From: Neobacillus sp. FSL H8-0543
GTDB lineage: Bacteria > Bacillota > Bacilli > Bacillales > Cytobacillaceae
Length of the DNA: 64,000 bases
Reading direction: 5' to 3'
Assembly (NCBI RefSeq): GCF_038592905.1
Contig: NZ_CP151943.1
Location: forward strand, 468,001-532,000
Both the position numbers and the translations under genes were made by a program. A model generated the notes under the pieces. That model was not told the DNA's origin. It saw only the letters and a list, made by a program, of their open reading frames with translations, and made no database searches. Below are positions 34,584 to 43,856 of this stretch, one piece after another (the stretch's first letter is position 1; each line of letters opens with the position of its first letter).

Positions 34584-35684
34584 TTATTGTTTCAATTTTT
34601 TAAAGTTATCCTGTAATTGCTCAAGACGTTTGGTACCTTCCACACGTAGGCGCTTATTTTCATCTTCAATGGCTCTGGTTTCCTGCATACCTTTGATGAT
34701 AATGTTCCAGGATTCTTCGATTGTTTCAATTTTAATACTTGGACCGCCAGCAAGCCTAGCGATATCCGTACTTTGCGTCGAAATGTTTTGCGCATTTTTT
34801 AACAGCATTTCATTTGTCCGGCGATCAAGCTCACTCATTGAGTCAGCAACAAGCTTTTGTCTTTTCACTGCCATTGCCTGGATTAGACCATTTTTAAAAA
34901 TTGGAATCGTGGTTACGAAGGCAGAATTTATTTTTCCAATTAACTTCGTATTGCCTCGTTGTAATAAGCGAATTTGCGGTGCTGTTTGCAAGGAAACCAT
35001 TTTCGCCATTTCTAGGTCGTACACTCGCTGCTCCAAAAGTTCAACAGCATTTCTAAGTGTATCCAATTGCATAGACGCAAGCTGGTCCCCAGAAGCTGCA
35101 CGCGCTTCTAGCTGCGGCAGCTGGTTGTTTTTTAAATCCTCAACCTTTACTTCACCAGCGACAACATATTTTTCCAGGGTTAAATAGTATTGGTAGTTTT
35201 GCTCATACATTTGCTCGAGCATAGTTGTTGAGTCAGCCATCTCATGCTGATACTTAGAAATTTCTACATATACTTTATCAATTTCAGAGCCCATTGTCTG
35301 GTATTTGCCAAATAGTTTTTCCACCACTTTTTCGCCCTTTTTAAAGAGCTTAGCAAAAAATCCGCTATCGGCCTTTTTGAAATCCTTGGCATCAAACTTA
35401 TCCATGATTCGGCCCAATTGTTTAAGAAGTTCACCAGAATCTTCTACATTGGTTGTTCGCATATTCGCTAAGATCTGATCGGAAAATCTGGAAATTTGAA
35501 CAGCCGGTTCTTTACCAAACTCCAAGATTTTTAATTGATCCCGTTCATCAATGGACTGGGCCAATTTAAGAACTTCAGGCTCCTTACGAAGGGCTAGTTT
35601 GATGTTTGAAGCCTTTGTTTCATCAAGTTTATCTTCAGAAGTTTTTGCCAATAAGTCGGCAGGTTGGTTTGGTGATAGATTCAC
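34584..35684 (-). CDS. TelA/KlaA family toxic anion resistance protein (YceH-like)
   Basis: TelA-family proteins are linked to resistance to tellurite and to some antimicrobials; the mechanism is unclear. The 366-residue sequence is highly helical, with probable coiled coils at about 150-190 and 205-240 and the family stretch TNEMLLKNAQNISTQSTDIAR near residue 295. No membrane segment. Translation starts at GTG 35684 behind GGGGAG, 4 nt after the yceG stop. B. subtilis has the same order yceG-yceH. Confidence 0.92.
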   Translation of the reverse strand: MNLSPNQPADLLAKTSEDKLDETKASNIKLALRKEPEVLKLAQSIDERDQLKILEFGKEPAVQISRFSDQILANMRTTNVEDSGELLKQLGRIMDKFDAKDFKKADSGFFAKLFKKGEKVVEKLFGKYQTMGSEIDKVYVEISKYQHEMADSTTMLEQMYEQNYQYYLTLEKYVVAGEVKVEDLKNNQLPQLEARAASGDQLASMQLDTLRNAVELLEQRVYDLEMAKMVSLQTAPQIRLLQRGNTKLIGKINSAFVTTIPIFKNGLIQAMAVKRQKLVADSMSELDRRTNEMLLKNAQNISTQSTDIARLAGGPSIKIETIEESWNIIIKGMQETRAIEDENKRLRVEGTKRLEQLQDNFKKLKQ

Positions 35685-35687
35685 GCG

Positions 35688-37325
35688 TTAATCTCCCCTT
35701 AAATTTTTTAAGATTCCCTGTGTAAATAATTTCTTCAACCGGGATGGTTCTTTAAATTCTAAATCAAAGACAACATCCTCTAACCAATGTGTATCAAATA
35801 AGCTATCTTCAAGGAAATTTTCGATATCATTATGTCCGGGAGGATTATAGATGATAATATCGATACCAAATTGGTTTAAGAGCAGGATTAGTGCTGCGTC
35901 AGAGCGTGAGAGCATGCCGTGACTTTCGTTGTTGTATATAATTAATTTCGGAACATCCTGGGAGTAATCGAATTTCTCCATTAATTGAATCATATCTTTA
36001 GGGGTGAACATCGCCTGGCTAAATAAATAAATTTTGACCTCTTCCGGGCTTTCCCCTGGAAGCGGTTTTAACGCAGGTTTCTCGCAGATACGTCGAATCG
36101 CATTTGCTATCCCCTTTTGCAATCCTGCTGGTAAAAAGGAGTATGGCCAGTAATGCGCTTGCATCATCATATCTGGAATAAGGAGTCCATCCTTCCCCAG
36201 TGCGTTTCGGTAGTGAAAGCGAAAATCGTTTGAGCTTGACCATGTAAAAGGAAGTTGGCGAATAAGCAAGCTATGGTCAAAATCAGAAAGGACCCGTAGC
36301 CTTTCCCAATACTCTTTTCTGTTTTTACTCACACCTTGGATTTTCGAAAACAATGAAGGAATCTTGACTTCACCGTTACTTACTTCAAATCCAGGACGAA
36401 CCATTGCAATTTCTTTACCAAGAATATATAGCTCATCATAGGTTGTCTTCAAGGTAATCGATGATGGAGTATAATCCCTTAACTGCCAAGGCTTATAAAG
36501 CCCAGAACCTTCTTGGTTTAGAATCGTTTCAATCTCCCTAGATGCACGATAGGCAACTGTGGTTTGCCTGCTTTTTTTTACAGTTGGAAACGGCTCTAAC
36601 GGATGTTTATTTGGAAAATGGTGCGTAAAAACTTCCATTCTTATTACGTCAGCTAATACATCCTTACCTTCAGGATGAAAAAGGACGATATCGCACCCGA
36701 GCATAGTTAAATAGAATAAAAAATATTGATGGTTTTTCTTGGCATTCCCATACCATAAAAATTTAGGCATTTCCCTTTCGGGGTCTGAATTCTCTAATAA
36801 CGGGTTTAAATGATTCATCGACCATTTTATAAGGTCTACAAGCACCCGCCTTAGTTCCGGGCTTCGCAAGCCTTCCTTTTCCCGGGTCGAGAATAATTCA
36901 AGGGTAGCTATCATCGCTTCTCGTATTTTCCGGTGAACCGCAGGAATCTTAGCTTTATACAAAAGTTGCTCGCCATCCAGAAAAGCAGTGAAGCGGTTAA
37001 TCGATAGCTTCTGCTCATTGTTGATATTCAACACTTTTTGAATCGATTGGAAATGCTGATTATTTATTACCTTATTAAGTGAATCTTCACTTAATAAATG
37101 TAAGTTATTATCCGATGAGGTAACATAGTCAAATAACTGATTATAATACTCATCCGTGTCAATCGGAATCCCAAGGAATTTCCCGAGAACTTGCCCGATT
37201 TGAACCGTTCCTTTTTCAAATGAAAATTCTGGCCTTTCTGAAAGCGGTTTTTTTAGTAAACTAAGCCAGGTTTCATATGAAAGGGATAGAGGTTGAACTT
37301 TCATCTGATTGTACCGTAACTGCAT
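35688..37325 (-). CDS. yceG: YceG family protein
   Basis: A large (545-residue) protein of the Ter-associated YceG family, function unknown. There are no membrane segments. Repeated elements are seen, such as FLWYGNAKKNHQYFLFYLTMLGCDIVLFHPEGKD near residue 190 and LIIYNNESHGMLSRSDAALILLLNQFGIDIIIYNPPGHNDIE near 460, suggesting two related Rossmann-like halves. It is translated from ATG 37325 with AAGGG 7 nt upstream and is followed by telA. In B. subtilis it sits in yceC-H, a stress-induced operon. Confidence 0.88.
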   Translation of the reverse strand: MQLRYNQMKVQPLSLSYETWLSLLKKPLSERPEFSFEKGTVQIGQVLGKFLGIPIDTDEYYNQLFDYVTSSDNNLHLLSEDSLNKVINNQHFQSIQKVLNINNEQKLSINRFTAFLDGEQLLYKAKIPAVHRKIREAMIATLELFSTREKEGLRSPELRRVLVDLIKWSMNHLNPLLENSDPEREMPKFLWYGNAKKNHQYFLFYLTMLGCDIVLFHPEGKDVLADVIRMEVFTHHFPNKHPLEPFPTVKKSRQTTVAYRASREIETILNQEGSGLYKPWQLRDYTPSSITLKTTYDELYILGKEIAMVRPGFEVSNGEVKIPSLFSKIQGVSKNRKEYWERLRVLSDFDHSLLIRQLPFTWSSSNDFRFHYRNALGKDGLLIPDMMMQAHYWPYSFLPAGLQKGIANAIRRICEKPALKPLPGESPEEVKIYLFSQAMFTPKDMIQLMEKFDYSQDVPKLIIYNNESHGMLSRSDAALILLLNQFGIDIIIYNPPGHNDIENFLEDSLFDTHWLEDVVFDLEFKEPSRLKKLFTQGILKNLRGD

Positions 37326-37576
37326 TCATAATCCCTTCCCTCGAGAAAAGCGAAAGATTTTTTTCCTCGCCTCAGCGTCAAAGTGCTTTTAGCTTATCTA
37401 TCTAAGTAAAATTATGTAAGGCTATGTTACCATCATATCACAGTTAAATACTTGGTTCATTTGTTAATACGCAGGAATCTGAAAAATGTTTCATATTTTG
37501 GGCATTTCCCTTAATCTTCACCCTTTGGCTTGGCCTGACATATATTTGAGTACACACATATAAGTAGGTGACTCAA

Positions 37577-37822
37577 ATGAGGTTTCTATATAAACGGCCA
37601 AGATTGGAGGATGTACGGGAGGAATTGACTACCCTAATGGACCTGATGGTTTCTAAGACTTTCGTGATGATCGACTTATTCTGGTGCTGCTTGATCTTCA
37701 CGTTGCTTCTTTCTCCTGTCCTTCCAACAACGACGATAGCGATTTTATTTTTTTGTGGAAGTTATGTATTTTTCAACTGTGTTTATTATATCTTTTTTTA
37801 TCCTTATCTAAAAAAAAGTTAG
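37577..37822 (+). CDS. Small two-helix membrane protein
   Basis: An 81-residue protein on the plus strand within the otherwise minus-strand Ter locus. The hydrophilic N-terminus (RFLYKRPRLEDVREELTTLMD) is followed by two hydrophobic helices (about 26-44 and 49-72). AGGTG lies 6 nt before ATG 37577, which supports translation. Its stop overlaps the tail of the convergent HAD gene by 4 bp. I do not recognise it. Confidence 0.55.
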   Translation: MRFLYKRPRLEDVREELTTLMDLMVSKTFVMIDLFWCCLIFTLLLSPVLPTTTIAILFFCGSYVFFNCVYYIFFYPYLKKS

Positions 37823-38619
37823 ACTTTCAGTGATAGCATTGTTTGAAAATGCTGGAGAATCTCTTCTCCTGCAGCGATACCGAGATTGTTTGTTAGGGTT
37901 ACGTTCGACGTCTCTAGTTTATCCACAAGTTCACCATGACGTGGAACAAATCGATTGCGACAATTCCGCAGAAAATCCCAATCAAGGACAGAATCGCCTG
38001 CCCCCGCAATCGCTTCCATTCCCTCTCGGTTACAAATATAATCAAGTGCATTCCCTTTACTGATCAGGGTTGGAATAAGATAAAGCTTTCTTCCCTGCAA
38101 ACTGGTTCTCCACCCATATAATGCCACAAGCTCACGGACAGCTAGTAAATCTGAGGCAGTTGGAAGACAATTTAAGATAAAATAGAAAAATAGTTTCTCC
38201 ACCTGCTTCAGTTGCCCATCAAATTGAAAACCTTCTTTTTTTAGAGCAGCCAGTAGCTCTTCCTGTCCCGCCGCTTTACTTCCAAGCAGGGAGTGTAGAT
38301 TGTCTGACCAATCTGTCAATGGTTCCCCCTTATACAAGATATTTGCCCCATTCGTTGTAATTGCATAGGTTAAGGGTATTTCTTTTTCAAAAATCACAAA
38401 TCGCTTGAATTGTTCTGTCGTTCTGGTTGTCACAGGGATAAATAAGGATTGACGGTTTAACTGCTTTAAAGCAGAATAACCCGTTTCTGTCATAAAGCCA
38501 ACCCAGTTGCCGCTTTTGTTTTCAACTGGTTTAAGAACTGTGTCTTCAGGACGACCGAGCTCTTCTAACGCTCTCGTAGAGTACATTAGCGTTCGGTCAA
38601 GGTCAGAGGCAATAATCAT
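37819..38619 (-). CDS. HAD family phosphatase of the Ter metabolite module
   Basis: A haloacid-dehalogenase phosphatase of the Cof/sucrose-phosphatase type, 266 residues. Motif I is SDLDRTLMYS, with the nucleophile Asp in ASDLDRT. Motif II is VTTRT, the conserved Lys lies in LISKGNALDY and motif IV in AGAGDSVLDWDFL. The ATG overlaps the stop of the preceding gene by 4 bp. In Ter operons of this type the HAD enzyme is predicted to dephosphorylate a ribose-phosphate intermediate. That role comes from comparative genomics and has not been shown here. Confidence 0.85.
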   Translation of the reverse strand: MIIASDLDRTLMYSTRALEELGRPEDTVLKPVENKSGNWVGFMTETGYSALKQLNRQSLFIPVTTRTTEQFKRFVIFEKEIPLTYAITTNGANILYKGEPLTDWSDNLHSLLGSKAAGQEELLAALKKEGFQFDGQLKQVEKLFFYFILNCLPTASDLLAVRELVALYGWRTSLQGRKLYLIPTLISKGNALDYICNREGMEAIAGAGDSVLDWDFLRNCRNRFVPRHGELVDKLETSNVTLTNNLGIAAGEEILQHFQTMLSLKV

Positions 38620-39737
38620 GACTGCAGCCCCTTAACCGATTTAATTAATCCACAGCATAAATAATTCAGGTTGGGATATGGAATAACTTCTACACCTTTT
38701 TCCTCTGCAAGCATTAGAATATGTTTGACATAAGGACTTTCTATGTCGCGCATCAGAATTTTCCAAGGAATTCTCCTTAGTAAAACCCGCGTGGTTTCAC
38801 CGACTCCAGGTTTAATATAATTGGTACTTTCAATTTCAAACTCGGCTTGAATTTTCTTAACATCTTCCATCCCTAGAAATCCCGTTTCTATTTCCTCTTG
38901 TTTTTTTTGTGAAGCAAGATCAGCGGCTTTTGTAAAAATAGCTGTGAATTCATTTTCTATCAAATCTATATAGTCATTTGAGACATCGTCGGCCAAAAGC
39001 TCCCGATAATACTTTGCCCCATGGAAATCATCTGCACCAATATATTTATCATTTAATACCGTCCGGCTCACTAGCCCTGATACCGTGGAATTCAAACAAG
39101 CACTTGGAATTAAAAAATCTTCTCGTGTTCCAAATAGAGTGGTGCAGTACCCAGGATCTGCTATCACCGCAAGCGTATCATCAAGTTCAACACCGTACCT
39201 TTTCCGATAATCCCGACAGGCTTTCGTTAATTCAAGCGATATTGCACCTTTACCAGTCCAGCCATCGACAAACTGCAACACTCCATCTGGATGCTTTGCT
39301 GTGATATATTGAATAGCATTTTCATCAATCCCTCTATCGCGGATAATAGAGACACTATAGTGTGGCAAAGAAACTTGGTAGCGTAGTTTAATATATCTAT
39401 TTATTAGGATACCAACTGGAGTGCCTGCACGAGCAAGAGAAACAAGGATCGCTTTGTCGCCCTTCATTTGATAAATTTGCTCGGCAACGATTCCAACACA
39501 AAGTGCCACCTTTTGTTTATATTCCATGAGTGTCTGCCAAAATAAATCAACATACTCTTTTGGTGGCTGATACTCAATCGGCAAGGATTCACTATAATGC
39601 TGTCCGGATTGGACCCTTAGTTCCCGATTATCGGTCGTATCTTCAAGTTTCACATCACTCAAGTCTTTTAATAGAAAGAGAACATCCGCTTCTTGATAGC
39701 TTCCGATTTTAGCAGGTTTATTTGTTATCATTGACAT
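38616..39737 (-). CDS. StiP/PRTase_1 family protein (phosphoribosyltransferase-like)
   Basis: A 373-residue protein of the family annotated as cysteine protease StiP (older name PRTase_1) and found with TerD. It has VSLARAGTPVGILINRY near residue 105 and VDGWTGKGAISLEL near 160, the second resembling a PRPP-binding loop with a flanking strand. The C-terminal part (HILMLAEEKGVEVIPYPNLNYLCCGLIKS) looks like an RNA-binding Pelota-type domain. Protease versus transferase activity cannot be decided from sequence. ATG 39737 is preceded by GAGGTG at 6 nt. Confidence 0.82.
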   Translation of the reverse strand: MSMITNKPAKIGSYQEADVLFLLKDLSDVKLEDTTDNRELRVQSGQHYSESLPIEYQPPKEYVDLFWQTLMEYKQKVALCVGIVAEQIYQMKGDKAILVSLARAGTPVGILINRYIKLRYQVSLPHYSVSIIRDRGIDENAIQYITAKHPDGVLQFVDGWTGKGAISLELTKACRDYRKRYGVELDDTLAVIADPGYCTTLFGTREDFLIPSACLNSTVSGLVSRTVLNDKYIGADDFHGAKYYRELLADDVSNDYIDLIENEFTAIFTKAADLASQKKQEEIETGFLGMEDVKKIQAEFEIESTNYIKPGVGETTRVLLRRIPWKILMRDIESPYVKHILMLAEEKGVEVIPYPNLNYLCCGLIKSVKGLQS

Positions 39738-39748
39738 TTCTAACACCT

Positions 39749-41101
39749 CTATGATTGAGAGAAAAAGACGACTTTTATCGACTTTATCTGTAAATTTTCT
39801 AATTGCTTTAGCAACGGCTTCAGTTTTTCATTCGTTACTTCCCGTTCAAAAAAGATAAATACTTCGTCGTATTCATTGGGCGGGATATTATAAACAAAGT
39901 GAGCTACTGACTCATCCTCAGGATTTAGAAAATTAATCCCGTATCTTGCACCATATCCATTAACCTTTGCGATATGGATCGGACTTCTCGTTGTGGATTG
40001 AAAGAGAATATTTTTGCCCATTTCCGCAGCTAATTTCATCGGGATGTACATGAATTCCCCCGTACCAAGACAAAGAGTTTTCACACCATTTCGTTTTTCA
40101 GATAAATATTTAGCCGCATCTGATATTTGCTGGTGAAGGGATGTATTCCTGTCGCTGCTGATACCAAAACGACCAGTTTCTTCAATAAAAGGAGCCTGAC
40201 TTTGATGACTTAATAGCGCCGAAAAACCTGTGTTTTTAAAAAATGAAGAAAGTGATATTACTTCGATTGGCTGCTTAGCAGGGAGGGAATGATCCCTTCT
40301 ATCTGACTGCTCTGGAATATTCTGAAATTGATTCACCTGAACCTTGCCCGCTAATAAGCTGACAACATTAATCGTAATACCAAGTGTGTTTTCTAATTTT
40401 TCAAATTCCTTTATATGTTCCCCTGAACGCCAATCTAAAATTGAAACAACGGTATAATCTTTTCTTGGGTATTGCGTGTGAATGGATTGAATGATGTTTA
40501 AAGCCGTTTTGCCAGTAGTCATTTCATCATCCACTAGAATGATTTCCCTGTCATTTTTGATCATCTCTATCGGAATATAACAGCGATGAGAGGTAGCGTG
40601 TGAATGCTCTTCTTCAAAGGTAACCGAGGGCATGAGGTCCTTTAATTCTTCTCTTGTTGTATGAAAATACTCCGCATTAATAAAGCAATCAAAAAATGCA
40701 TGTCCTAGTGAGGTAGCAGTCTCTGCAAAACCAATGACGACTGGATTAACTTGCTTAGGAATAAACGAAGTACTTTGATAGGAGGGCTTATCCTCACTAT
40801 ATAAGGTTAGGAGTCTTTCCTTTTCAATAGGATTCAAGCCTTTAATTAATTCGGCATATCTCATTCCGAGGAGTGCCGCTGTTAGTAGTCCTTTTTGCGG
40901 TGTGATTGGTATATGCTTTCCTAACACCTTACTAACAAATAAAAAGGAACGTTTTTTGTTTATTCTCGCTGCCATCGTAAACAATTCTTCAATCGGCAAC
41001 AAATATGGATTAGCAGTTACTTCGATATCGACATTAAGGGCATCAAGAATGGTATACGAATGCGTCTTTTTTAATAAGGTCGATGTTTGTGATTTCTTCA
41101 T
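39749..41101 (-). CDS. Phosphoribosyltransferase with TRSP domain
   Basis: A Ter-associated phosphoribosyltransferase of 450 residues. The PRPP loop is IILVDDEMTTGKTALNII near residue 160. The C-terminal TRSP domain is named for the motif seen here in QSTTRSPIHIAK near residue 365. FVYNIPPNEYDEVFIFFE follows. ATG 41101 is chosen because GGGG lies 6 nt upstream; the open frame starts 12 nt earlier without a ribosome site. It overlaps the CitE-like gene by 59 bp. Predicted to attach ribose phosphate to an unidentified base-like moiety. Confidence 0.88.
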   Translation of the reverse strand: MKKSQTSTLLKKTHSYTILDALNVDIEVTANPYLLPIEELFTMAARINKKRSFLFVSKVLGKHIPITPQKGLLTAALLGMRYAELIKGLNPIEKERLLTLYSEDKPSYQSTSFIPKQVNPVVIGFAETATSLGHAFFDCFINAEYFHTTREELKDLMPSVTFEEEHSHATSHRCYIPIEMIKNDREIILVDDEMTTGKTALNIIQSIHTQYPRKDYTVVSILDWRSGEHIKEFEKLENTLGITINVVSLLAGKVQVNQFQNIPEQSDRRDHSLPAKQPIEVISLSSFFKNTGFSALLSHQSQAPFIEETGRFGISSDRNTSLHQQISDAAKYLSEKRNGVKTLCLGTGEFMYIPMKLAAEMGKNILFQSTTRSPIHIAKVNGYGARYGINFLNPEDESVAHFVYNIPPNEYDEVFIFFEREVTNEKLKPLLKQLENLQIKSIKVVFFSQS

Positions 41102-42239
41102 GCAGCACCCCATATAGCTGTGACTTTAATATGATTTTACTTGCCCAAAAGTAATGCGGCTTAATTTCATTCATTTTGTTGGCAAAATTACTTTTCTTTA
41201 CTCCATTTTCACCGTTTGCCGCTTCAATGATTTCACATGCATCAATGTATTCCTCATAAGAAACAACATTTAAGGCTTGAACGGCTTTTATATGTGTTGG
41301 ATGAATAATTGTTTTTCCCGTCAGACCATTAGCAATATCCATTAATACCTCTTGAATTAGTCCATCCATATGTTGATCTATTAACTCCGCACGCCACTTT
41401 AACCCTTCTGAACCGTATCGTTCGCGAAAGGGTGTCTGCCGTAGCTGCGGCTTCAGCATCCTTGGCTTTGAAGAAAAATATTCCCATACTGGTCCGGAAA
41501 TGACATAGGGACATTTTGACCTTTGAAAGACATTGATAATATCAGCAATGCAATCTCTTAAAACAGCAATATCGTAAACTGTTGTATCTACGCTTCTGCG
41601 AATTCCATATAAACCACAAAAGTCAGTAGCGCCGATTCTAACATTTAAGATATTGTCTTTATATTGATCTAGTAGCTGTTTAATCCCTATCAATTCTCTC
41701 ATTCTAGTTTCTTTTTGAATTACTTTATTGGTTTCAAGGATGGGCATCGCATAGAATGGCTCGTGCTCTGTATGGATTTTCGCCACCTCAGCTAATAAAT
41801 CCTCTCCTGTTTCAACACTAAATTTCGGCAGGACCACACCCGTCAGCAGGTGAATTGCCTCACCCAATTGTCCCTTTATCCGCTGAAATTGTGCTAGGTC
41901 ACGGATGCGGATAAATATGAGTGGTAAATCATCGCTCGTAAAGAAGTTTTTGTTGATTTCACTGTCTAACTTCATCAATTCCTCAACTAGTAGCTCTTCA
42001 GCTTGACCTAGCTGGTTATCACCAACAGCATCCTCAAGGTCAATAACAAGCGAGGTTAATCCTTCATGTTTTTTTGTTAACAGATCCTGATGAATGTTAG
42101 GACGTGTGGCTGGCATATAAAGGGTTGCACCTAGACCATAGGAAAGGAGTTCCCGGTTTGTATACTTATTAAAGTTTTGCGGTTTTTTAAAGAATAATTC
42201 ATCGAGTTCATTTTCATAAAAGTATGTAAAAAATCTCAT
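41043..42239 (-). CDS. HpcH/HpaI aldolase / CitE-like lyase of the Ter module
   Basis: A TIM-barrel C-C lyase of the CitE/HpcH family, 398 residues. Family features are LYMPATRPNIHQDL near residue 40, the metal/CoA-site segment TSLVIDLEDAVGD near 62, the Glu in AMPILETNK and RIGATDFCGLYGIRR near 200. First gene of the four-gene enzyme module (lyase, two PRTase-like proteins, HAD). GGAG precedes the ATG at a normal distance. The true substrate is unknown. Confidence 0.88.
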   Translation of the reverse strand: MRFFTYFYENELDELFFKKPQNFNKYTNRELLSYGLGATLYMPATRPNIHQDLLTKKHEGLTSLVIDLEDAVGDNQLGQAEELLVEELMKLDSEINKNFFTSDDLPLIFIRIRDLAQFQRIKGQLGEAIHLLTGVVLPKFSVETGEDLLAEVAKIHTEHEPFYAMPILETNKVIQKETRMRELIGIKQLLDQYKDNILNVRIGATDFCGLYGIRRSVDTTVYDIAVLRDCIADIINVFQRSKCPYVISGPVWEYFSSKPRMLKPQLRQTPFRERYGSEGLKWRAELIDQHMDGLIQEVLMDIANGLTGKTIIHPTHIKAVQALNVVSYEEYIDACEIIEAANGENGVKKSNFANKMNEIKPHYFWASKIILKSQLYGVLHEEITNIDLIKKDAFVYHS

Positions 42240-42268
42240 TCTACTAACTCCTTTTTTAAAATAAAAAG

Positions 42269-42300
42269 AAATGGGGACTGACTTTCGTCTTCCCCCATTT
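42269..42300 (-). terminator. Terminator between terC and the enzyme module
   Basis: An 8-bp stem (AAATGGGG/CCCCATTT) followed on the minus strand by CTTTTTATTTT. It separates terC from the CitE-like gene, at least partly. Confidence 0.65.
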
Positions 42301-42318
42301 TATGTTATGCCTGTATGA

Positions 42319-43089
42319 TTATGATTGTTTGCCTGCTTCTTTCTTTTTGTTCATGAAGTGAACAACGAAAGTTGCACCAAAAGTTAGTAGTAAAACGATA
42401 AAGAAGTGAAGATGCTCAATATGAATACCAAATACTGCTACAAACATTTTCGCTGCAATTAACAAGATTAACACATAAGCAGCGGTTTCAAGTTCAGGAA
42501 TACGATCAATAAGTGTAAGGAATAAACCTGCAATCCCTCGCATCATTAATACCCCAAGCATACCACCGACTAATAGTACCCAAACCTGTTCACTAACACC
42601 AAAGGCCGCGAGCACACTGTCAACTGAAAACGCAATATCCATGATCTCAACTGCAATAACTGTTCCCCAGAAGGTTCCAAATAAACGAATGAGCAATCCA
42701 CTTGTGTTCATTCCCTTTTCTTCGTCATCATCACTCTGTGCTGCTTTACGTTTATCTATAAAGTATTTAATTGCTAACCATGCAAGATACCCTGCACCTA
42801 GAACCTTTACCCACCAAAGTTTAATTAAGAATACCCCAACACCAATGGCGATAAAACGGAAGATATAAGCACCTAACAAACCATAAAATAAAGCTTTTTT
42901 ACGTTGTTCAGGTGGTAAATGTTTTACCATTACCGCAAGAACTAGGGCGTTATCTGCGGAAAGTAATCCTTCTAGAATAACAAGTGTCCCAATTAGTCCC
43001 CAGCTCACTGGATCTGTAAGGACTTCTCCCCACATTTCCCAATTAAAAAATTGTGCATACGTATCAATAATTCCTTGTAAAACGGACAT
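42319..43089 (-). CDS. TerC family integral membrane protein (YceF-like)
   Basis: TerC-family proteins are membrane proteins tied to tellurite resistance and, in Bacillus, to manganese handling. The 256-residue sequence has about seven hydrophobic helices. The conserved acidic membrane motifs are LLSADNALVLAVM near residue 43 and VEIMDIAFSVDSVLAAFGVS near 150, likely metal-binding. A basic/acidic cytoplasmic loop (KRKAAQSDDDEEKG) lies between. Located between a terD gene and the enzyme module. Confidence 0.94.
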   Translation of the reverse strand: MSVLQGIIDTYAQFFNWEMWGEVLTDPVSWGLIGTLVILEGLLSADNALVLAVMVKHLPPEQRKKALFYGLLGAYIFRFIAIGVGVFLIKLWWVKVLGAGYLAWLAIKYFIDKRKAAQSDDDEEKGMNTSGLLIRLFGTFWGTVIAVEIMDIAFSVDSVLAAFGVSEQVWVLLVGGMLGVLMMRGIAGLFLTLIDRIPELETAAYVLILLIAAKMFVAVFGIHIEHLHFFIVLLLTFGATFVVHFMNKKKEAGKQS

Positions 43090-43130
43090 AAAAAAAATTC
43101 CTCCTGGGTGTTAAAAAAATTTTTGTAAAA

Positions 43131-43152
43131 AGACCCAGCGAGTGCTGGGTCT
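43131..43152 (-). terminator. Terminator after the first terD
   Basis: A 9-bp stem (AGACCCAGC/GCTGGGTCT) followed by a U-rich tract on the minus strand, before terC. Confidence 0.7.
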
Positions 43153-43167
43153 CGAGTCTCTCGTTGT

Positions 43168-43749
43168 TTAACCCACCTGTAAGCCGAAATCAGTTGCTAA
43201 AGCAGCTAAGCCACCTTGATAACCGCTTCCGATTGCACTAAATTTCCATTCGCCGTTATGACGGTATAATTCGCCAACAACCACTGCTGTTTCAATAGAG
43301 AAGTCTTCGCCTAAGTCATAACGAATAAGCTCTTCGCCTGTTGCTTCATTGAAAATACGGGCATAAGCATTTGAAACTTGTCCGAAATTTTGACTTCTAG
43401 CAGCGGCGTCATGAATCGTGATTGTAAAGGTAACACGTTGAATAGAAGCAGGAATAGTTGTAAGACTTATTTTCACCTGTTCATCATCGCCATCACCATC
43501 ACCTGTACGATTATCTCCAGTATGTTCAACTGCGCCATTCGCACCTTTTGGGTTATTGTAGAATACAAAGTCTGTTTCATTTGTAACCTTACCGTTATCA
43601 CCTAATAAGAATACGGATGAATCTAAATCAAAATCATTACCGCCATCATATTTATTCGTATCCCAGCCTAGTCCAACTACAACATTGGTTAATCCAGGAT
43701 TTGTTTTTGTTAAATCTACCTTTTGACCTTTTGATAAGCTAATTGCCAT
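43168..43749 (-). CDS. TerD family stress protein (first copy of the locus)
   Basis: A TerD-domain calcium-binding stress protein of 193 residues, beginning [19 protein letters not shown]. Acidic sites are [11 protein letters not shown] and [15 protein letters not shown], and it ends with [21 protein letters not shown] 43749 has GGAGG 10 nt upstream; the earlier ATG at 43758 is too close to the ribosome site. Five-prime-most gene of the Ter locus. Very similar to the copy at 33279-33857, so it is probably a duplication. Confidence 0.93.
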   Translation of the reverse strand: MAISLSKGQKVDLTKTNPGLTNVVVGLGWDTNKYDGGNDFDLDSSVFLLGDNGKVTNETDFVFYNNPKGANGAVEHTGDNRTGDGDGDDEQVKISLTTIPASIQRVTFTITIHDAAARSQNFGQVSNAYARIFNEATGEELIRYDLGEDFSIETAVVVGELYRHNGEWKFSAIGSGYQGGLAALATDFGLQVG

Positions 43750-43856
43750 TTTTTTCATTCCTCCATTTTAGGTAATAGTCTATTTACGAGTTTCTCTCAA
43801 AAAGGTTTCATTTATTATAATAATTTTTTTTTGCACCTATACGCAACTGAAAGGCA

